Below, one piece after another: positions 22,008-34,784 of a stretch of DNA of 64,000 nucleotides (the first letter of the stretch is position 1; each line of letters opens with the position of its first letter). The notes beneath the pieces were generated by a model. It saw only the letters and a program-made list of their open reading frames with translations, had not been told where the DNA came from and searched no databases. Position numbers and translations under genes: made by a program. Origin of the DNA: Cervus elaphus (Eukaryota; Chordata; Mammalia; Artiodactyla; Cervidae). The stretch covers positions 140,068,155 to 140,132,154 of the forward strand of contig NC_057848.1 of the NCBI RefSeq assembly GCF_910594005.1. Reading direction: 5' to 3'.

Positions 22008-23292
22008 CATGGGAGCAAATCAGAGAGAGAATTTCACAAAAAAGCAATTAACTATAGGTAGAGTTATCATTTAACATCACTTCATCTTCTAGGAAACACC
22101 TTAAATACTGTATTTCAGACTTCCACAACTACTGCTCTTTCTTTGGTGCATAATCTATGAATCTGTTGTTTTGGGAGAAAATACTCAGTTCTTCTTCAAT
22201 TATATAAGAATTCCTTTTATTCAAGCTGATAGTATACAAAATAAGCATACTGCACTCAACCAAAAACATCCATAGAAATAATGCTGGTTAAAGCTATTCA
22301 GTTGTTAGTTTATGCTTTCTTCTCTTCTCTTTATATTTTATTCCCTCTCTATTGTAACAAAAAGCAATCTTCAATGATTCTTTAACTTATGATACGCTTG
22401 TGTAGACAGGAAACACAACAGTCTTCTTGGCTTTTGAATTTATAAAGAGTATGCTCTTTGAAAAGAGAGAAGAAAGAAGAAAATTTTCAAAGTAGCAGAG
22501 GGACATGCAGATGCATTGATATAATAATCCGTAAATTAAATAGAACTTATATTGCTTCCCTTCTGCCCACAAGGTATTAATCAACCTAACCATTTAGATT
22601 GATATTAAGAAGAGATTGAATAGAAAATCCTTCCCCTTCTTAAATTTTGATATTGATTTCTAGAAAAACTGTCAGACTGTTGGAAAACTAACCAATATTT
22701 TCTGCACTTCCTTAAATTATACATGAATTCACTCTAGAAAACCCATTAGAGCCAGTAGGTTTAAAAAAAAAATGTTCAGCAATATTTCTATAATTAGCAG
22801 TTACAGGATTCTGAATACTTGGTAACCCATACATTTAAAAAATGCAATCTGGTAAAAATTTCCCCAATATCCCTTTGTTTCATTTGTTCTGAAATGTAAG
22901 ATTGGCAGAACACATAATTTTCGTACAGATTCTGCTTTGGCTCTGAAGACTGTCCACTGAGACCATCTCCAATTTTTCACTATTATAAATACGCTCTGTT
23001 CATTTATATCTTTTCCTTATGGAACAAATTCTTGAGTCAAATAACTGAATCACAGGTTAAGCTATATTTAAGACACTTGAATGATATCAACAAATGTCTT
23101 TTATTAGTCTCTTATGGCATATAAAATATCTTTCTCATTATATCCTCATCAGCATTAACATTAGTATTTTACAAATTCTTTGTTAATTTAATAGGAGAAA
23201 ATTGGAATCTCACTGATCTTTAATATACTTATCTTTGATTAACAGAAGGGTTGAATAGTTTTCTTATTTATTACCACTGTACTTCTTCTACG
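22008..23292. other. Unassigned AT-rich sequence
   Basis: No recognised repeat or gene over about 1.3 kb. Confidence 0.5.
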
Positions 23293-23306
23293 TTACTTTC
23301 TTATTT

Positions 23307-23426
23307 TACTTTATTTTTGCTGCACCGCATAGCATGCTGAATCTTAGTTCCCCAACCAGGGATTGAACCATGCCTCTTGCAGTGAAACTGTGGCCTCCTA
23401 CCCACCAGACCACCAGGGAAGTTCCA
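23307..23426 (-). mobile_element. CHR-type tRNA SINE, reverse
   Basis: Reads 'ttagttccccaaccagggat', 'tgaaccatgcc' and 'ccaccagggaagttcc' in reverse orientation, the short tRNA-derived SINE shared by cetartiodactyls. Flanks 'ttactttcttattt' / 'ttacttccctattt' (23293-23306, 23427-23440) differ at two bases. Confidence 0.88.
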
Positions 23427-23440
23427 TTACTTCCCTATTT

Positions 23441-23972
23441 CTAACAATTTTAAATTAAGGACCTTAGTGTTTCTTATAAATTTATATAATTAAATATATT
23501 TAAATTTCTTAAAAGGATGTTAAACGTTTGCTACACTTGCTAAAATGTATCTTGCTTGTTCAGTATGTTTTAGTATTCTTCTTGATATTTTAACATTTAT
23601 TATGCTCTTTGCATATTAAAAATGAATAATACAGGCTCTGAGTAATTCACTGTGAATTGAAGGATACATAGGAACTTTTCAGGTGAAAAAGGAGAAAAAT
23701 ATCTCAGAAGAAAACTAAAACAAGGACTGGATCTATTCGAGTAAGAGGCAGAGGTGTGTGTTGCTGAAACAAAGTGAGCTAAAGGGGTAGGGGTGGGTCA
23801 AATGGCCAAATATCAATTTTCTGTAAGACATTTAAGCAAATGTACAACTTTTCAAATTTACTACTCTAAAAAAGGTTTTTTCTTCATTTAAAATTCACAG
23901 AAGCTTTTCCCAAATGGGAAACTTTTAGCCTCTTTCTATGTTTTCTGAAGATTTTTATATTTATCAGTTTGT
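23441..23972. other. Unassigned AT-rich sequence
   Basis: No recognised repeat or gene. Confidence 0.5.
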
Positions 23973-23981
23973 TTTCTCTCC

Positions 23982-24200
23982 AAGGACTTCCCTGGTGGCT
24001 CAGTGGTAAAGAATCCACCTGCCAATGCAGGAGACACATGTGTCAGTTCGATCCCAGAGTCGGGAAGACCCCCTGGAGAAGGAAATGACAATCTGCTCCA
24101 TATCTTTGCCTGGAGAATCCCACGGACAGAGGAGCCTGGCAGGTTACAGTCTGTGGGGTCGCGAAGAGTTGGACATGACTTACCCGCTAAACAAAAACAA
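23982..24200 (+). mobile_element. Bov-tA SINE
   Basis: Complete SINE from 'aaggacttccctggtggctc' to 'gacttacccgctaaacaaaa'. Flanked by 'tttctctcc' at 23973-23981 and 24201-24209 (perfect 9 bp). The 60-70 codon frames across it are SINE-derived. Confidence 0.94.
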
Positions 24201-24365
24201 TTTCTCTCCCTAGCAACATTTTAGGTACTGTTTATGCTCTCAGAAGATAAGGTTCATAGTTATTTCAGTACACTTAGGAATTTAATTAGCAGTCAGAAAA
24301 ATATATTTCATAATAATAAAATCAGAATGTCACCTGACAACTTTTCAGTTGATACTACTTTCTAA

Positions 24366-25670
24366 TTCCATTTTTTTTATGATGATGAAATAACACTTAA
24401 TGTAAAATTAACTGTATTAACCATTTCTAAGTGCATAGTTCAGTGTTACTAAGTATATTCATGTTGTTGTACAACCATCACCCACCTACCTCCAAAAGTC
24501 TTGTAATGTTGCAAAACTGAAACCCTGCATCCATCATCCATTAAGCAGTAACTTCCCATAAGCCCTCCTCCCAGTCCCTGGCAAACACCATTGTACTTTC
24601 TTTTTTTCTTTTCATCTCCCCTTTTTCCCTCAGCCTCTGTTAATCACCACTCTAGCCTCTATTATTGTGAGTTCAGCATTCTTTTAAAAGATTCCACATA
24701 TAAGTGATATCATACAGTACTTGTCTTCTTTCCCTTTCCTTATTTCACTTTGCATAATGCCCCCCAGGTTTATCCATGTTGTCACAAATGGCAGTGCTTC
24801 CTTCTTTTTATGGATGAATAATATTCTGTTGTATTTATACAACCCATTTTCTTTATCCATTCATCTGTTGATAGACATTTAACTTGTTCTCATATCTTAG
24901 CTATTGTGAATAATGCCACAAGGACTGTGGAAATGTAGCACTCTCTTCAAGAGAGTGATTTTATTTACTTTGTATATATACACAGAAGTAGGATTGCTGG
25001 ATCATATAGTAGTTTTTCTTTAAATTTTTGAGGAACCACCATATGGTTCTCCATAGGGGCTGCACCAATTAATATTCCTACCACCAGTGCACAAGGGCTC
25101 CCTTCTCTCCATATGCTCACTAATACTTGTTATCTCTTGTCCTTTAAGTGGTAATCATCCCAAAGGTATAAGGTGATATCTCATTGTGGTTTTGACTTGG
25201 CATTTTCCCTGATGATTAATGAAGTTGACCACCTTTTAATATACTTGTTGGACAATCATATGTCTTTGGAAAAATGTCTATTCAGATCCTTTGCCCATGT
25301 TTCATTTGGGTTATTTGGGAGTTTGTTTTGTTTTTGCTGTTGAGTTGTAAGTGTTCCTTATACATTTTGGATATTAACCTGTTGTCAGATACACATTTGC
25401 AAATAGTCTCTCCCATTCTGTAGGCTGCCTTTTCATTTTGTTTATTGTATACTTTGCTGTGCAGAAATTTTTTAGTTATGACACAGCCCCTCTTGTTTAT
25501 TTTTGCTTTTGTTGCCTGTACTTTTAGTGTCAGATCCCCAAAGCTCTTCCATGATCAACGTCAAGGAGCTTGCCTCCAATATTTTCTTCTAGGAGGTTTT
25601 ACAGTTTCAATTCCATCAGGATTATGTATATACTTGGATATCTAAGCTTCTTTTTGACCATTTAAGTTTA
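24366..25670 (-). mobile_element. L1, 3' UTR and late ORF2, reverse
   Basis: Contiguous reverse L1: 3' UTR landmarks ('ccattaagcagtaacttccc', 'ggcaaacaccattgtac'), then late ORF2 ('ggattgctggatcatatag', 'ctcattgtggttttgactt', 'gttgagttgtaagtgttcc'). The 66-codon frame at 25445-25645 is antisense L1. No inversion in this copy. Confidence 0.9.
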
Positions 25671-26390
25671 TCTAAATCACAAAAAGCTTTAGGAATCCCT
25701 CTGTAGATGTCACCAGTAATAAAACTATACTTATATTCAGATTAATCTTTTTAATTTTTTTGCCTGCCTCTTAACTAGTTTTTAACTTGGATACAGGGGA
25801 TAAGAATGCTATTCATCAGTCACCTAGTATTTCAACATTTTGGATCTTTGCCTTGAAATTTTGACCTGATATTTAGAGAAGAAAAAAAAAATCAGGCTTC
25901 TAACAAAGCCTGGGCAGGGAAGGGGGTGGGCATCAGGTTTCAATGCGAGTATGTCATGTGAGGAATCGAACTTATTGGGTTGCAGCACTTTATTTTGCAG
26001 TAGGTTTTAAACTGGATCAGGCAGGACAGGCCTCAGTAAGCATAAAAAATAGGGAACTCTGGCTGCCCTTGCCCTGACCCACACTGGCTTAGCTTTTAAC
26101 CAAGCAAGGTCTGCTGACAAAAGGATTAAAATATCAAAGGAGAAGGACATTTAGTCCTAAAGGCCTATATAAAAACAAACTGAGCTTTTCCAGTGTTTGA
26201 GCTTTCTAAGTATTTGTGTATTGAGTAAAAGGGGAAAAAACAAAACTTTTGCTGTTCTCGCAGGCAAATATACGTGCTGATTTTGAGGTTTCTGAGGTGC
26301 TGATTTTTTTAAGGTGCAATGCATGTTAATTAGACACATATACACTGCAATATGATTACCACCATAATGTTACCTAACAGTTCCATTTGT
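25671..26390. other. Unassigned sequence with a TATA-like motif
   Basis: No repeat recognised. The stretch is slightly less AT-rich around 25900-26110 and has a strong TATA-like string 'ctatataaaaaca' near 26165. There is no downstream coding region to go with it. Confidence 0.4.
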
Positions 26391-26852
26391 CACATGATTT
26401 TCCTTTTTTTTGTGGTAATAACATTTAAGATCTAGTCTCACAAAGTTTCACATTTGAAAATGGGGGCTTTCACATTTACAATACAGCAATACAGTCTTAT
26501 TAAATAAAAATCACAATACTGTGCATTAGATCCCCAGAACTTATTCATCCTTTAACTGAAAGTGTGTTAGACCAAAGTCTACCAATTTCTCCCATTCCAC
26601 CCATCCCCCCCAAGCCCTGGTAATCATCATTCTACATTCTTTTTCTACAAGTTCATCTTTTTTAGATTCTACTTATAAGTGATATCATAATTCCACCTCT
26701 GGGTATATATCTAAGGAAAATGAAAACAAGATATCAAAAAGATATCTATATTCCAATGTTTATTGTGGTATTATTTACAATAGCTAAGATACAGAAATGA
26801 ACCTAGGGTCTGTCAAATGATGAATGGATAAAGAAGATGTGAGATATATATA

Positions 26853-26890
<38 letters not shown>

Positions 26891-26930
26891 GGAATATTAC
26901 TCAGGCATGAGAAAGAAGGAAATGTGTTTT
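26391..26930 (-). mobile_element. L1 3' end with 5' inversion
   Basis: 26391-26687 is L1 3' UTR in minus orientation ('gcattagatccccagaactt', 'attctacttataagtgatat'). From 26688 the sequence switches to plus-strand late ORF2 ('attccacctctgggtatata .. ggaatattactcaggcatga'). The inverted part is upstream of the 3' UTR in L1 order, with about 90 bp lost between, as expected for twin priming. Confidence 0.72.
26855..26887. repeat. (GT)16 microsatellite in L1
   Basis: Pure GT run preceded by 'tatatatacac', expanded from the short 'tatatacaca' of L1 ORF2. Confidence 0.95.
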
Positions 26931-27234
26931 TAAACTTGCAATAGCAGAAAGAATCACAAGAGAGATGCCAAACTCCTTGCTCTGTTTTGCGTCAGGCATG
27001 AGTAAGTAATGCTAGTTTAGAGGCCTCAAGTTCAGTTCCTCTTAATACAATTTTGAACCATATCGATAATCCAGTCTTTTGGCTTTTCAGTATGTTCAAG
27101 TCTAAAATATCACCATGTCCTCTTGACTGGGACCTTTGATTGATTAATACATTTGGTCCAAAGTCTTAGTGCTCATAGACCCAGGCTGTCTTCCCATTTA
27201 GAAAAGAAGGGCCGATTTGTTCACGAAAAACTAG
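26931..27234. other. Unassigned sequence
   Basis: No recognised repeat or gene. Confidence 0.45.
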
Positions 27235-27241
27235 AAAGAAA

Positions 27242-27448
27242 CGTGCTCTGTGTGCTCAGTCATGTCTGACTCTTTCCAACCCTTTGGACTATAGCCTACT
27301 AGGCTTCTCTGTCCGTGAGATTTCACAGGTAAGAATACTGGAGTGGGTTGCCATTTCCTCCTACAGAGGATCTTCCCAACCCAGGGATCGAACCTGTGTC
27401 TCCTGCATTGAAGGCAGATTCTTAAACACTGAGCCATGGGTGAAGCCC
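27242..27448 (-). mobile_element. Bov-tA SINE, reverse
   Basis: From 'cgtgctctgtgtgctcagtc' to 'gagccatgggtgaagccc'. Flanked by 'aaagaaa' at 27235-27241 and 27449-27455. Confidence 0.88.
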
Positions 27449-27455
27449 AAAGAAA

Positions 27456-28001
27456 TAGATACTTAAAATAAGGACAATACACTACTTGTTGCTGTTGAGA
27501 TAAAGAAATACTTGAATGAAATGTATTTATTTGTAGTAGATTTTGTCTTAGGGCAAGGTCATGATTTTGCTTTGTGTTGAGAACAATCCTCTATAGACTT
27601 CTCATTTCTACATGTGTTATGACTGAGGTACTAACTGTTCTGTGTTCCAAACAATCTCTTCAGTAAGACTTCAAATAAATTCCTTTTTGATGTCATTTAG
27701 CCCAATTAAACTTTGTTCAAGCTCGCTCATGATTTTCAACAGAAAAATGCTTCAGGAAATGGAAAAACTGTGACTTGGATCAGGCTTTTTGAAAATCTAA
27801 ATCTCAAATAGGGATAATTAACAGGTGTTAATATGCAACTTTTGGAGGGAAAAGTGATGGAATGTGGTTCTCTAGGTCAAGGTGTGGAGTGTAAGAAATG
27901 AAAGAAAGATACATCGCTTAATCCCTGACTACTTACAATTATTACCAAGATTATAATAAATGCAAAATCCTTTTTCAAAAATACTCAAACATAAAAGATT
28001 A
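27456..28001. other. Unassigned AT-rich sequence
   Basis: No recognised repeat or gene. Confidence 0.5.
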
Positions 28002-28925
28002 TCAGTTCAGTTCAGTTCAGTCACTCAAACGTGTCCGACTCTTTGTGACACCATGGACTGAAGAATGTCAGGTTTCCCTGTCCACCACCAACTCCCAGAG
28101 TTCGCTTAAATTCATGTCCATTGAGTCGGTGGTGCCATCCAACCATCTCATCCTCTGTCGTCCCCTTCTCCTCCTGCCCTCAATATTTTCCAACATCAGG
28201 GTCTTTTCAAATGAGTCAGTTCTTCGTATCAGGTGGCCAAAGTATTGAAGTTTCAGCTTCAGCATCAGTCCTTCCAATGAATATTCAGGACTGATTTCCT
28301 TTAGGATTGACTGGCTGGATCTCCTTGCAGTCCAAGGGACTCTCAAGAGTCTTCTCCAACACCACAGTTCAAAAGCATCAATTCTTTGGCACTCAGCTTT
28401 CTTTATAGGCCGACTCTCAAATCCATACATGACTACTGGAAAAACTATAGCTTTGACTAGATGAACCTTTGTTGGCAAAGTAATGTCTCTGCTTTTTAAT
28501 ATTTTGTCTATGCTGGCATGATTTTTCTTCCAAGGACCAAGCGTCTTTTAATTTCATGGCTGCAGTCACCACCTGCAGTGATTTTGGAGCCCAACAAAAT
28601 AGTCTGTCACTGTTTCCAATGTTTCCCCATCTATTTGCCATGAAGTGACGGGACCAGATGCCATGATCTTAGTTTTCTGAATGTTGAGCTTTAAGCCAAC
28701 CTTTTCACTCTCCTCTTTCACTTTTATCAAGAGGCTTTTTAGCTCTTCTTCACTTTCTGCCAGAAGGGTGGTGTCATCTGCATATCTAAGGTCATTGATA
28801 TTTCTCCCAGGAGTCTTGATTCCAGCTTGTGCTTCATCCAGCCCAGCGTTTCTCATGATGTACTCTATATATAAGTTAAATAAGCAGGGTGACAATATAC
28901 AGCCTTGACGTACTCCTTTCCCTAT
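28002..28925 (-). mobile_element. BovB LINE 3' fragment, 0.9 kb
   Basis: Minus-strand BovB from inside the RT core to a (TTCAG)n tail. YADD is at 28784-28773 on the minus strand. Two frames, 28068-28478 (136 codons) and 28566-28925, cover the C-terminal region and the RT end; a frame change between them breaks the protein. Confidence 0.94.
28566..28925 (-). pseudogene. BovB RT fragment with YADD
   Basis: Minus-strand frame with the GCILSPCLFN and YADD motifs of the BovB RT. The same frame happens to stay open upstream to 29069, but that part (about 48 codons) is outside BovB and has no RT similarity. It is a dead 5'-truncated fragment. Confidence 0.88.
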
Positions 28926-31068
28926 TATTATATACCTATTACATATATTTAATAATGAAAATGATGACTGATTTACCCAGCACTTGTATGCACACACATA
29001 AATATAATAATGTTCTATCAACAACAGCATTCTCCTCTTCATATTTGATACAGTGAGGTATATCATCATATGTGAAGTGTCAGACTCAAGGTTTTCTCTG
29101 AGGTCAGTATAAATTCAAAGCCTGCAGTTTTTCCATTACTTCAAACTGCTTCTCCAGCAGTATGCAAAGGAGTATTAAAGATGGACTAATTATAAGTAAA
29201 TAAGCTGATATATCTTTTAACTTACTATTGATAATTGCTTAAATTTCCTTTTCATTTCCATATTATTTTTCACCATAACAAATACAAAACTGGTTTCCTA
29301 TATGTCAACTCTCTTTATCCATGCCTCTCTATCTTCAGCTTCTTCCTTTTCAAAGTGAAAACTGCACTGCTAAACAATGGCTTGTCTGGCTCAGAATCTC
29401 ATCTAGTGTCAATTTTAGTCAGCGACAGATGTCCATTGATAAGAATTTTATCTCTGAGAGTTTCTACCAAGTCACAGCTGATTCTTTACACAATTGGCTG
29501 CTTCACAGTTGGTGAAAATAGGGTACTGAATGACAATAGCCAAAGCCCTGTTACATTTTGTTCTCCAATAAACTTATAATGAGAAATCAATGGAAGGGAA
29601 GAAAAAGTCTGGAATGGATTAATGATAATGGGAAGATTTAACATGAACTCAAACTTCAGGGCCCTTTACTTGCACAGGTCCTTTCCAAAGCTCTGTCTGG
29701 TAATGATAAATTTACAGAATTTTTCTTAAAGAGTCACCTCATTTCAAATTATATAAGCTTTATGTTCCACAAAGTCTAGATTCTTTAATGTGAAATCTGT
29801 AAGTGATAGGAATATTTCTAGCTCAAATTCAAGATCTACATCAAGAATAAACAGATAATGGAAAGAAGAAAAGGAGAGGAGCCATAAAAGGGAAAAATGA
29901 CAGAGCTAATTTTTTTTTAATGGAAAGTTTGAGAATAATCAAGAAATCATTGAGAAGAACCTATTGAGAAAGAAAAAAACAATTAACATGAAATTAGGGA
30001 CTAAAGAAATATTTTTTTTATCTCTCACTTAGGAGCATTTCTTGGCAATAAAATTTCCACATCAATTCCCCACACAATTGACCTCAAGTATATTTAAATT
30101 TCGATTTGTCATAGAGAATTTAGTGTAAACTTTTAATCAGGAGTTATCTTTCTATAAGTCTTAGATACACACACAAAAGCTGAAACTCAGCTGCATCACA
30201 AGGGCACATCACAGGTAGATAATAAAATAGAACAGGCCAAGTAATGACAGAAAACTAGCTTTCATCAGAGAGATCCAGAGCCTTCTGATCTCCCTGACTT
30301 ATGAACAAAACCTTCAGTCATCTCAATTGTGAAATGCATTGTTTTTTTCCATAATGCATGCACTCAAAAAAGTTCTTCTTTTTTTCCTTTTTACTAAAAT
30401 TGGAATACATGAAAATAAAAGAACAACAGAATGACTCTTTCTTGCCTAAACATACTCTTGTTTTGTTCCAGTTTGCAGTAATGCTTTGTCTCTATGCCAC
30501 TTTCCTATGATCTTCGCTTACTTCATGCGCATTTTGTCTCTACTGTTGCTGTATCTTTCCCTAGTTTTGCCAGCTCCTGAAGGCAAATAGAAATGCATGA
30601 AACCACAATTAACGATAGTTAACTCAAGTATAAAGGCCTTTGACAGCTAAACAATGGATATTCCACTTTTCTCAAATGACAATTTGCATATAACCCAAAA
30701 CTCTTGTATACTGTGCTAAAAAGTCATCTTTCTAAAGAGAAGAAAGGCTGGATTGGGGAGGGGTCTATAAATTAAAAAGATACTTAACAGAAAAGTAAAA
30801 GAGACACAAAGTACCCTGTATCTTGAAGAGATATAAAGGATTTGGAAGAGTAGGGATAATTTATTAGCACAGAGAGGGAAGATTAATTTCACCCAGAAAA
30901 TTGCAGAAAGTGATTTCAGCAAATAAACATGGAGAAGAAATCTCTTATAACTAATTTTAAATCATTGTATGGAATTATTCATTAAAAAATTTTTGTTAGT
31001 TTCAAAGACACAAATTCAGGAGGGTCTTATGTATTTTCTGTACTGGTTTCTTGCATGCACATGCACAG

Positions 31069-31071
<3 letters not shown>
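28926..31071. other. Unassigned AT-rich sequence, 2.1 kb
   Basis: One of the longest stretches without a recognised repeat. The frame at 29235-29579 (114 codons) is low-complexity in composition, overlaps another frame and has no domain I know. No RNA gene seen. Confidence 0.5.
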
Positions 31072-31112
<41 letters not shown>

Positions 31113-31121
31113 ACGCACGCG
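31072..31121. repeat. (GT)n microsatellite, ~40 bp
   Basis: Long pure GT run ending in 'gcacgcacgcg'. The antisense frame 31002-31283 with a His-Thr repeat is an artefact of it. Confidence 0.97.
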
Positions 31122-31149
31122 GCAGAGGGGAGTGATAATCATGCCTAGA

Positions 31150-33061
31150 CAGAAAAAAACATTTTTTCCTACTTTACTGAGATCTATTTGACATATGACA
31201 TAGTGTAAATTTAAAATGTACACCATGTTAATACTTATATACTGCAAAATCATTATCATGATAGAGTTAGCTAAAATCCTCAATCATGTCACATAATTAC
31301 CATTTATTTTTGTGGTGAGAACAGTTATATCTACTCTCTTAGCAACTATCAAGTACCTAATACAATGTTGTTAACTATAATAACCATGCTGTAAATTAGA
31401 TCCCCAGAACTTATTCATCTTATACGTGGAAGTTTTTATGCTTTGATTGACATTTCCCCATTTCCCCCACCCCCGAAGACCCTGGTAACCACCATTTTAT
31501 TCTGTTTCTATGAGTTAGGCTTTTTCAGATTGCACATTTAAGTGATAGCATGTAGTATTAAGCTTTCTCTGCCTGACTTATTCCCCTTTGCATAATGAAC
31601 TCAAGGTTCATCCGTGTTGAAGAAATGGCAGGATTCCTTCTTTTTCATGGCCGAATAATACTCCATTGTGTGTGTGTGTGCGTGTGTCTGTGTGTCTATG
31701 TGCATGTGTATCACATCTTCTCTATTCATTTATTGACAGACCCTTAGGTTGTTTGCATATCCTGGCTATTATGAAAAATGCTTCAGTGAAGATGGGAATA
31801 AAGAGATCTCTTCAAGACAGTGATTTCATTTCCACTGGCGAGATATCAAGAAGTAACACTGCTGGATCATATGGCAGCTGTATTTTCAATTTTTTTGGAA
31901 TCACCATACTGTTTTCTATAGTGTCTGTACCAATTCACATTCCCACCAACAGTGCACAAGTGTTTGTTTTTCTCTGTATTCTTGTCAATACTTGTTATTT
32001 TGTGTCTTTTTGGTGACAGTTGTTCTAACTAGTATGAGATGATCTCACTGTGGTTTTGATTTGCATTTTCCTGATTATTAGTGATGTAGAGCATTTTTTG
32101 TGTATCTGTTGGCTATTTATACATCTTTTTGGAAAACTGTCTATCCAGAAATAAAGAAAATAATTATATTCACAATAGAATAAAAAAATACATAGGAATC
32201 AATTTAATCAAAGAGGTGAAAGAGCTACACACAGAAAACTGTAACACATTGATGGAAGAAATTAAAGAAGATACAAATAAAGGGAAAGATACCCCATGGT
32301 CATGGGTTGAAAAAAATAATACTGTTAAAATGTCCATAACCCAAATTTATCTATAGATTCAATGCAATCCCTACCAAAATTACAATGAAATCGTTCACAG
32401 AGACAGAAAAACTACCTTAGAATTTTTTATGGAGCCAGGAAAGACCCCTAACAGCCAAAACAATCTGAAAAGAAAAACAAAGCTGAAGGCATCATACTTC
32501 CTGATTTCAAGCTATGGAACAAATATATAGTAACAAAAACAATATGGTACTGGCATGAAAATATATAAATAGACCAATGGAACAGAATCAAGAGCTCAGA
32601 CATAAACCCTTACATATATGGGTAACTAATATTTGACAAAGGAGTCAAGAAAACTCAGTGAAGAAAGAATAGTGCCTTCAGTAAATGGTGTTGTGAAAAC
32701 TGGAAAACCACATGTAGCAGAATGAAATTGGATTAAAAAGCATTAATTAAAAATAAGACCTCAAACCATAAAGCTCCTAGAGGAAAACAGCTCCCTGACA
32801 TTAGTCTTGGCAAAGATTTTTTTAATATGACACCTAAAGCAAAGTAACAAAAGCAAAAATAAGTAAGTGGAATTATACCAAAAATAAAAGGCTTCTTTCT
32901 GCACAGCAAAGGAAATGATCAACAAAATCGAAAAACAGCCTATGGAATGGAAGAAAATATTTGCAAGCTCTATAGAAGGGGTTAATATCCAAAATAAATT
33001 TTAAAAAACTCATAAACTCCAGCAGCAAAAAAAAACATACAGTCTCATTTTAAAATAGAGT
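31150..33061 (-). mobile_element. L1 with 5' inversion, 1.9 kb
   Basis: 31150-32147 is minus-strand L1 (3' UTR then end of ORF2). 32148-33061 is plus-strand ORF2 from the RT end onward ('ttcaatgcaatccctaccaa', 'ggcatcatacttcctgattt', 'ctgcacagcaaaggaaatga'). In L1 order the inverted part ends at '..cattttaaaatagag' and the sense part starts at 'ggatagacagttttccaaa', which are neighbours in L1. This is a twin-priming structure with little or no loss at the joint. A TG-rich tract at 31664-31710 lies in the sense half. Confidence 0.87.
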
Positions 33062-34128
33062 ATAACAAAAGACTGTGGTAAAAGTAATCATAAAAAATTG
33101 ATATACATTATCATGTAGTATATTCCAGACATTTTATATCACTTCATTATTAAATTCATAAAACACCCCAATTCAAGTATAACACATGAGAAAATTGAGG
33201 TACACATCTATTCTATATGTACATTCTATTCTACACATCTATTTACTATATTGTTCGACATCACACAGCGAAGTAGTTTAGAAGCACTGTCATGACTTCA
33301 GGTCGTTTTGATGCCAAATGCTGTGTTTTTATCTTATTAACTCTAGCTCATTAAGAGTATACTCCTATGCTCCAAAAGAAAGAAAAGTAATATTTTATAA
33401 TGGGTAGATATTTGCCAATAACACCCACCCCATACATCCTTCTAACCATCCATCCATCTACTAATTCCGTTACTCAACAAATACTATTTTATGATTAATT
33501 ATGTACTAGGCTCTAAGAAAATCAAGTTAAGTCAACAAGAGATGATCTATCACATTTTGAACATGTTTCATTTTTTTCATTTAGAAGAAACAATTTTTCT
33601 TATTATCCTTTATATCTTTCATATAGAATATGAAGGCATATCTAATATCTTTATCTATCTCTCATATAAAAAACACAACTTAGATACTTATTGTGTAGGA
33701 CAGTATATTTAGGGATTTTAAAGTGCTAAATATGATTATATCCTCTCCTTCAAATCCTTTTCACCTGCCCCAGTAGCGTATGCTAAAGGCTTAACATTAA
33801 TGGGACTGAGAGTTATGAAGGAATTTTATTTGCTTTGTATTCATGAAATTGCACAGTTATCAGTCACAGGAGTTCAATGAAATCATATGAATGTACCATC
33901 CCTGTTTACATATCTCATTTCATATAGTACATAATTAAATCACACAACTAAGCATATTGGGATTGTGCCAAAGTATACGTGAAGCCATCTCAAATCCTCC
34001 TGGGCCCAGGAGATGATTGCATGTTACCCCTTTTTATTTGGGCTAAGTGGAAGAGAAGGATGGAATATATGATTAGTCATGGTCAGCGTTTTGAAGTGGA
34101 AGTTATAAACAAGATTTCCAGACCTCTG
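33062..34128. other. Unassigned AT-rich sequence
   Basis: About 1 kb without a recognised repeat; a short CATC-rich run near 33438-33470. Confidence 0.5.
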
Positions 34129-34142
34129 CCATAAATTATGTG

Positions 34143-34358
34143 TGCCAAGTCGCTTCAGTCGTGTCTGACTCTTTAAGACGCTATGGACTGTAGCCCACCA
34201 GGCTCTTCTGTCCACAGAATTCTCTGGACAAGAATACTGAAGTGGGTTGCCATTCCTTCTCCAGGGGATCTTCCCAACGAAGCGATCAAACTTGCGTCTT
34301 TTACGTTTCCAGCACTGGCAGGCAGATTCTTTAACGCTAGCGCCACCTGGGAAGCCCA
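34143..34358 (-). mobile_element. Bov-tA SINE, reverse
   Basis: From 'ccaagtcgcttcagtcg' to 'gcgccacctgggaagccca'. Flanks 'ccataaattatgtg' (34129-34142) and 'ccataaatgtg' (34359-34369) match with a 3-base gap. The DNA just after it ('taacacaacactgtaaagc') resembles the end of an L1 3' UTR. Confidence 0.88.
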
Positions 34359-34469
34359 CCATAAATGTGAAATTAACACAACACTGTAAAGCAACTAAAT
34401 CCCAGCTAAAAAAATAATAATCTCTTGCTTTTTCCCCTTTCACAGCAACCTGGGAGTTCACGTGTAGAG

Positions 34470-34784
34470 TGAAGTGAAAGTTGCTCAGCCGTGTCCAACT
34501 CTTTACAACCCCATGGACTGTAGTCCATGGAATTCTCTAGGCCAGAATACTAGAGTGGGTAGCCTTTCTCTTCTCTAGGGGATCTTCCCAATGCAGGGAT
34601 CGAACCCAGGTCTTCCACCCACATTGTAGGTGGATTCTTTACCAGCTGAGACACAAGGGAAGCCCAAGAATACTGGAGTGGGTAGCCTATCCCTTCTCCA
34701 GTGGATCTTCCAAACCCAGGAATCAAACCAGGGTCTCCTGCATTGAAGGCGGATTCTTTACCAACTGAGCTGTCAGGGAAGGCC
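34470..34784 (-). mobile_element. Bov-tA SINE with a second tRNA-like unit
   Basis: A full Bov-tA (34470-34665) is followed without a gap by another tRNA-derived segment (34666-34784). The pair is bounded by 'ttcacgtgtagag' / 'ttacatgtagag' (34458-34469, 34785-34796), so it inserted as one composite unit, like the copy at 50692-51004. Confidence 0.88.

Noticed and set aside
23982..24200. tRNA-like B-box sequence suggesting a tRNA gene
   Set aside because: The 'ggttcgatcc'-type boxes belong to Bov-tA and CHR SINE heads. No cloverleaf with intact stems or anticodon loop is present in any copy.
29235..29579. 114-codon frame in a repeat-free stretch
   Set aside because: No domain, a second overlapping frame in the same strand, and no neighbouring exons or promoter signals.
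31002..31283. Frame with a His-Thr repeat
   Set aside because: Produced by a GT microsatellite on the antisense strand.
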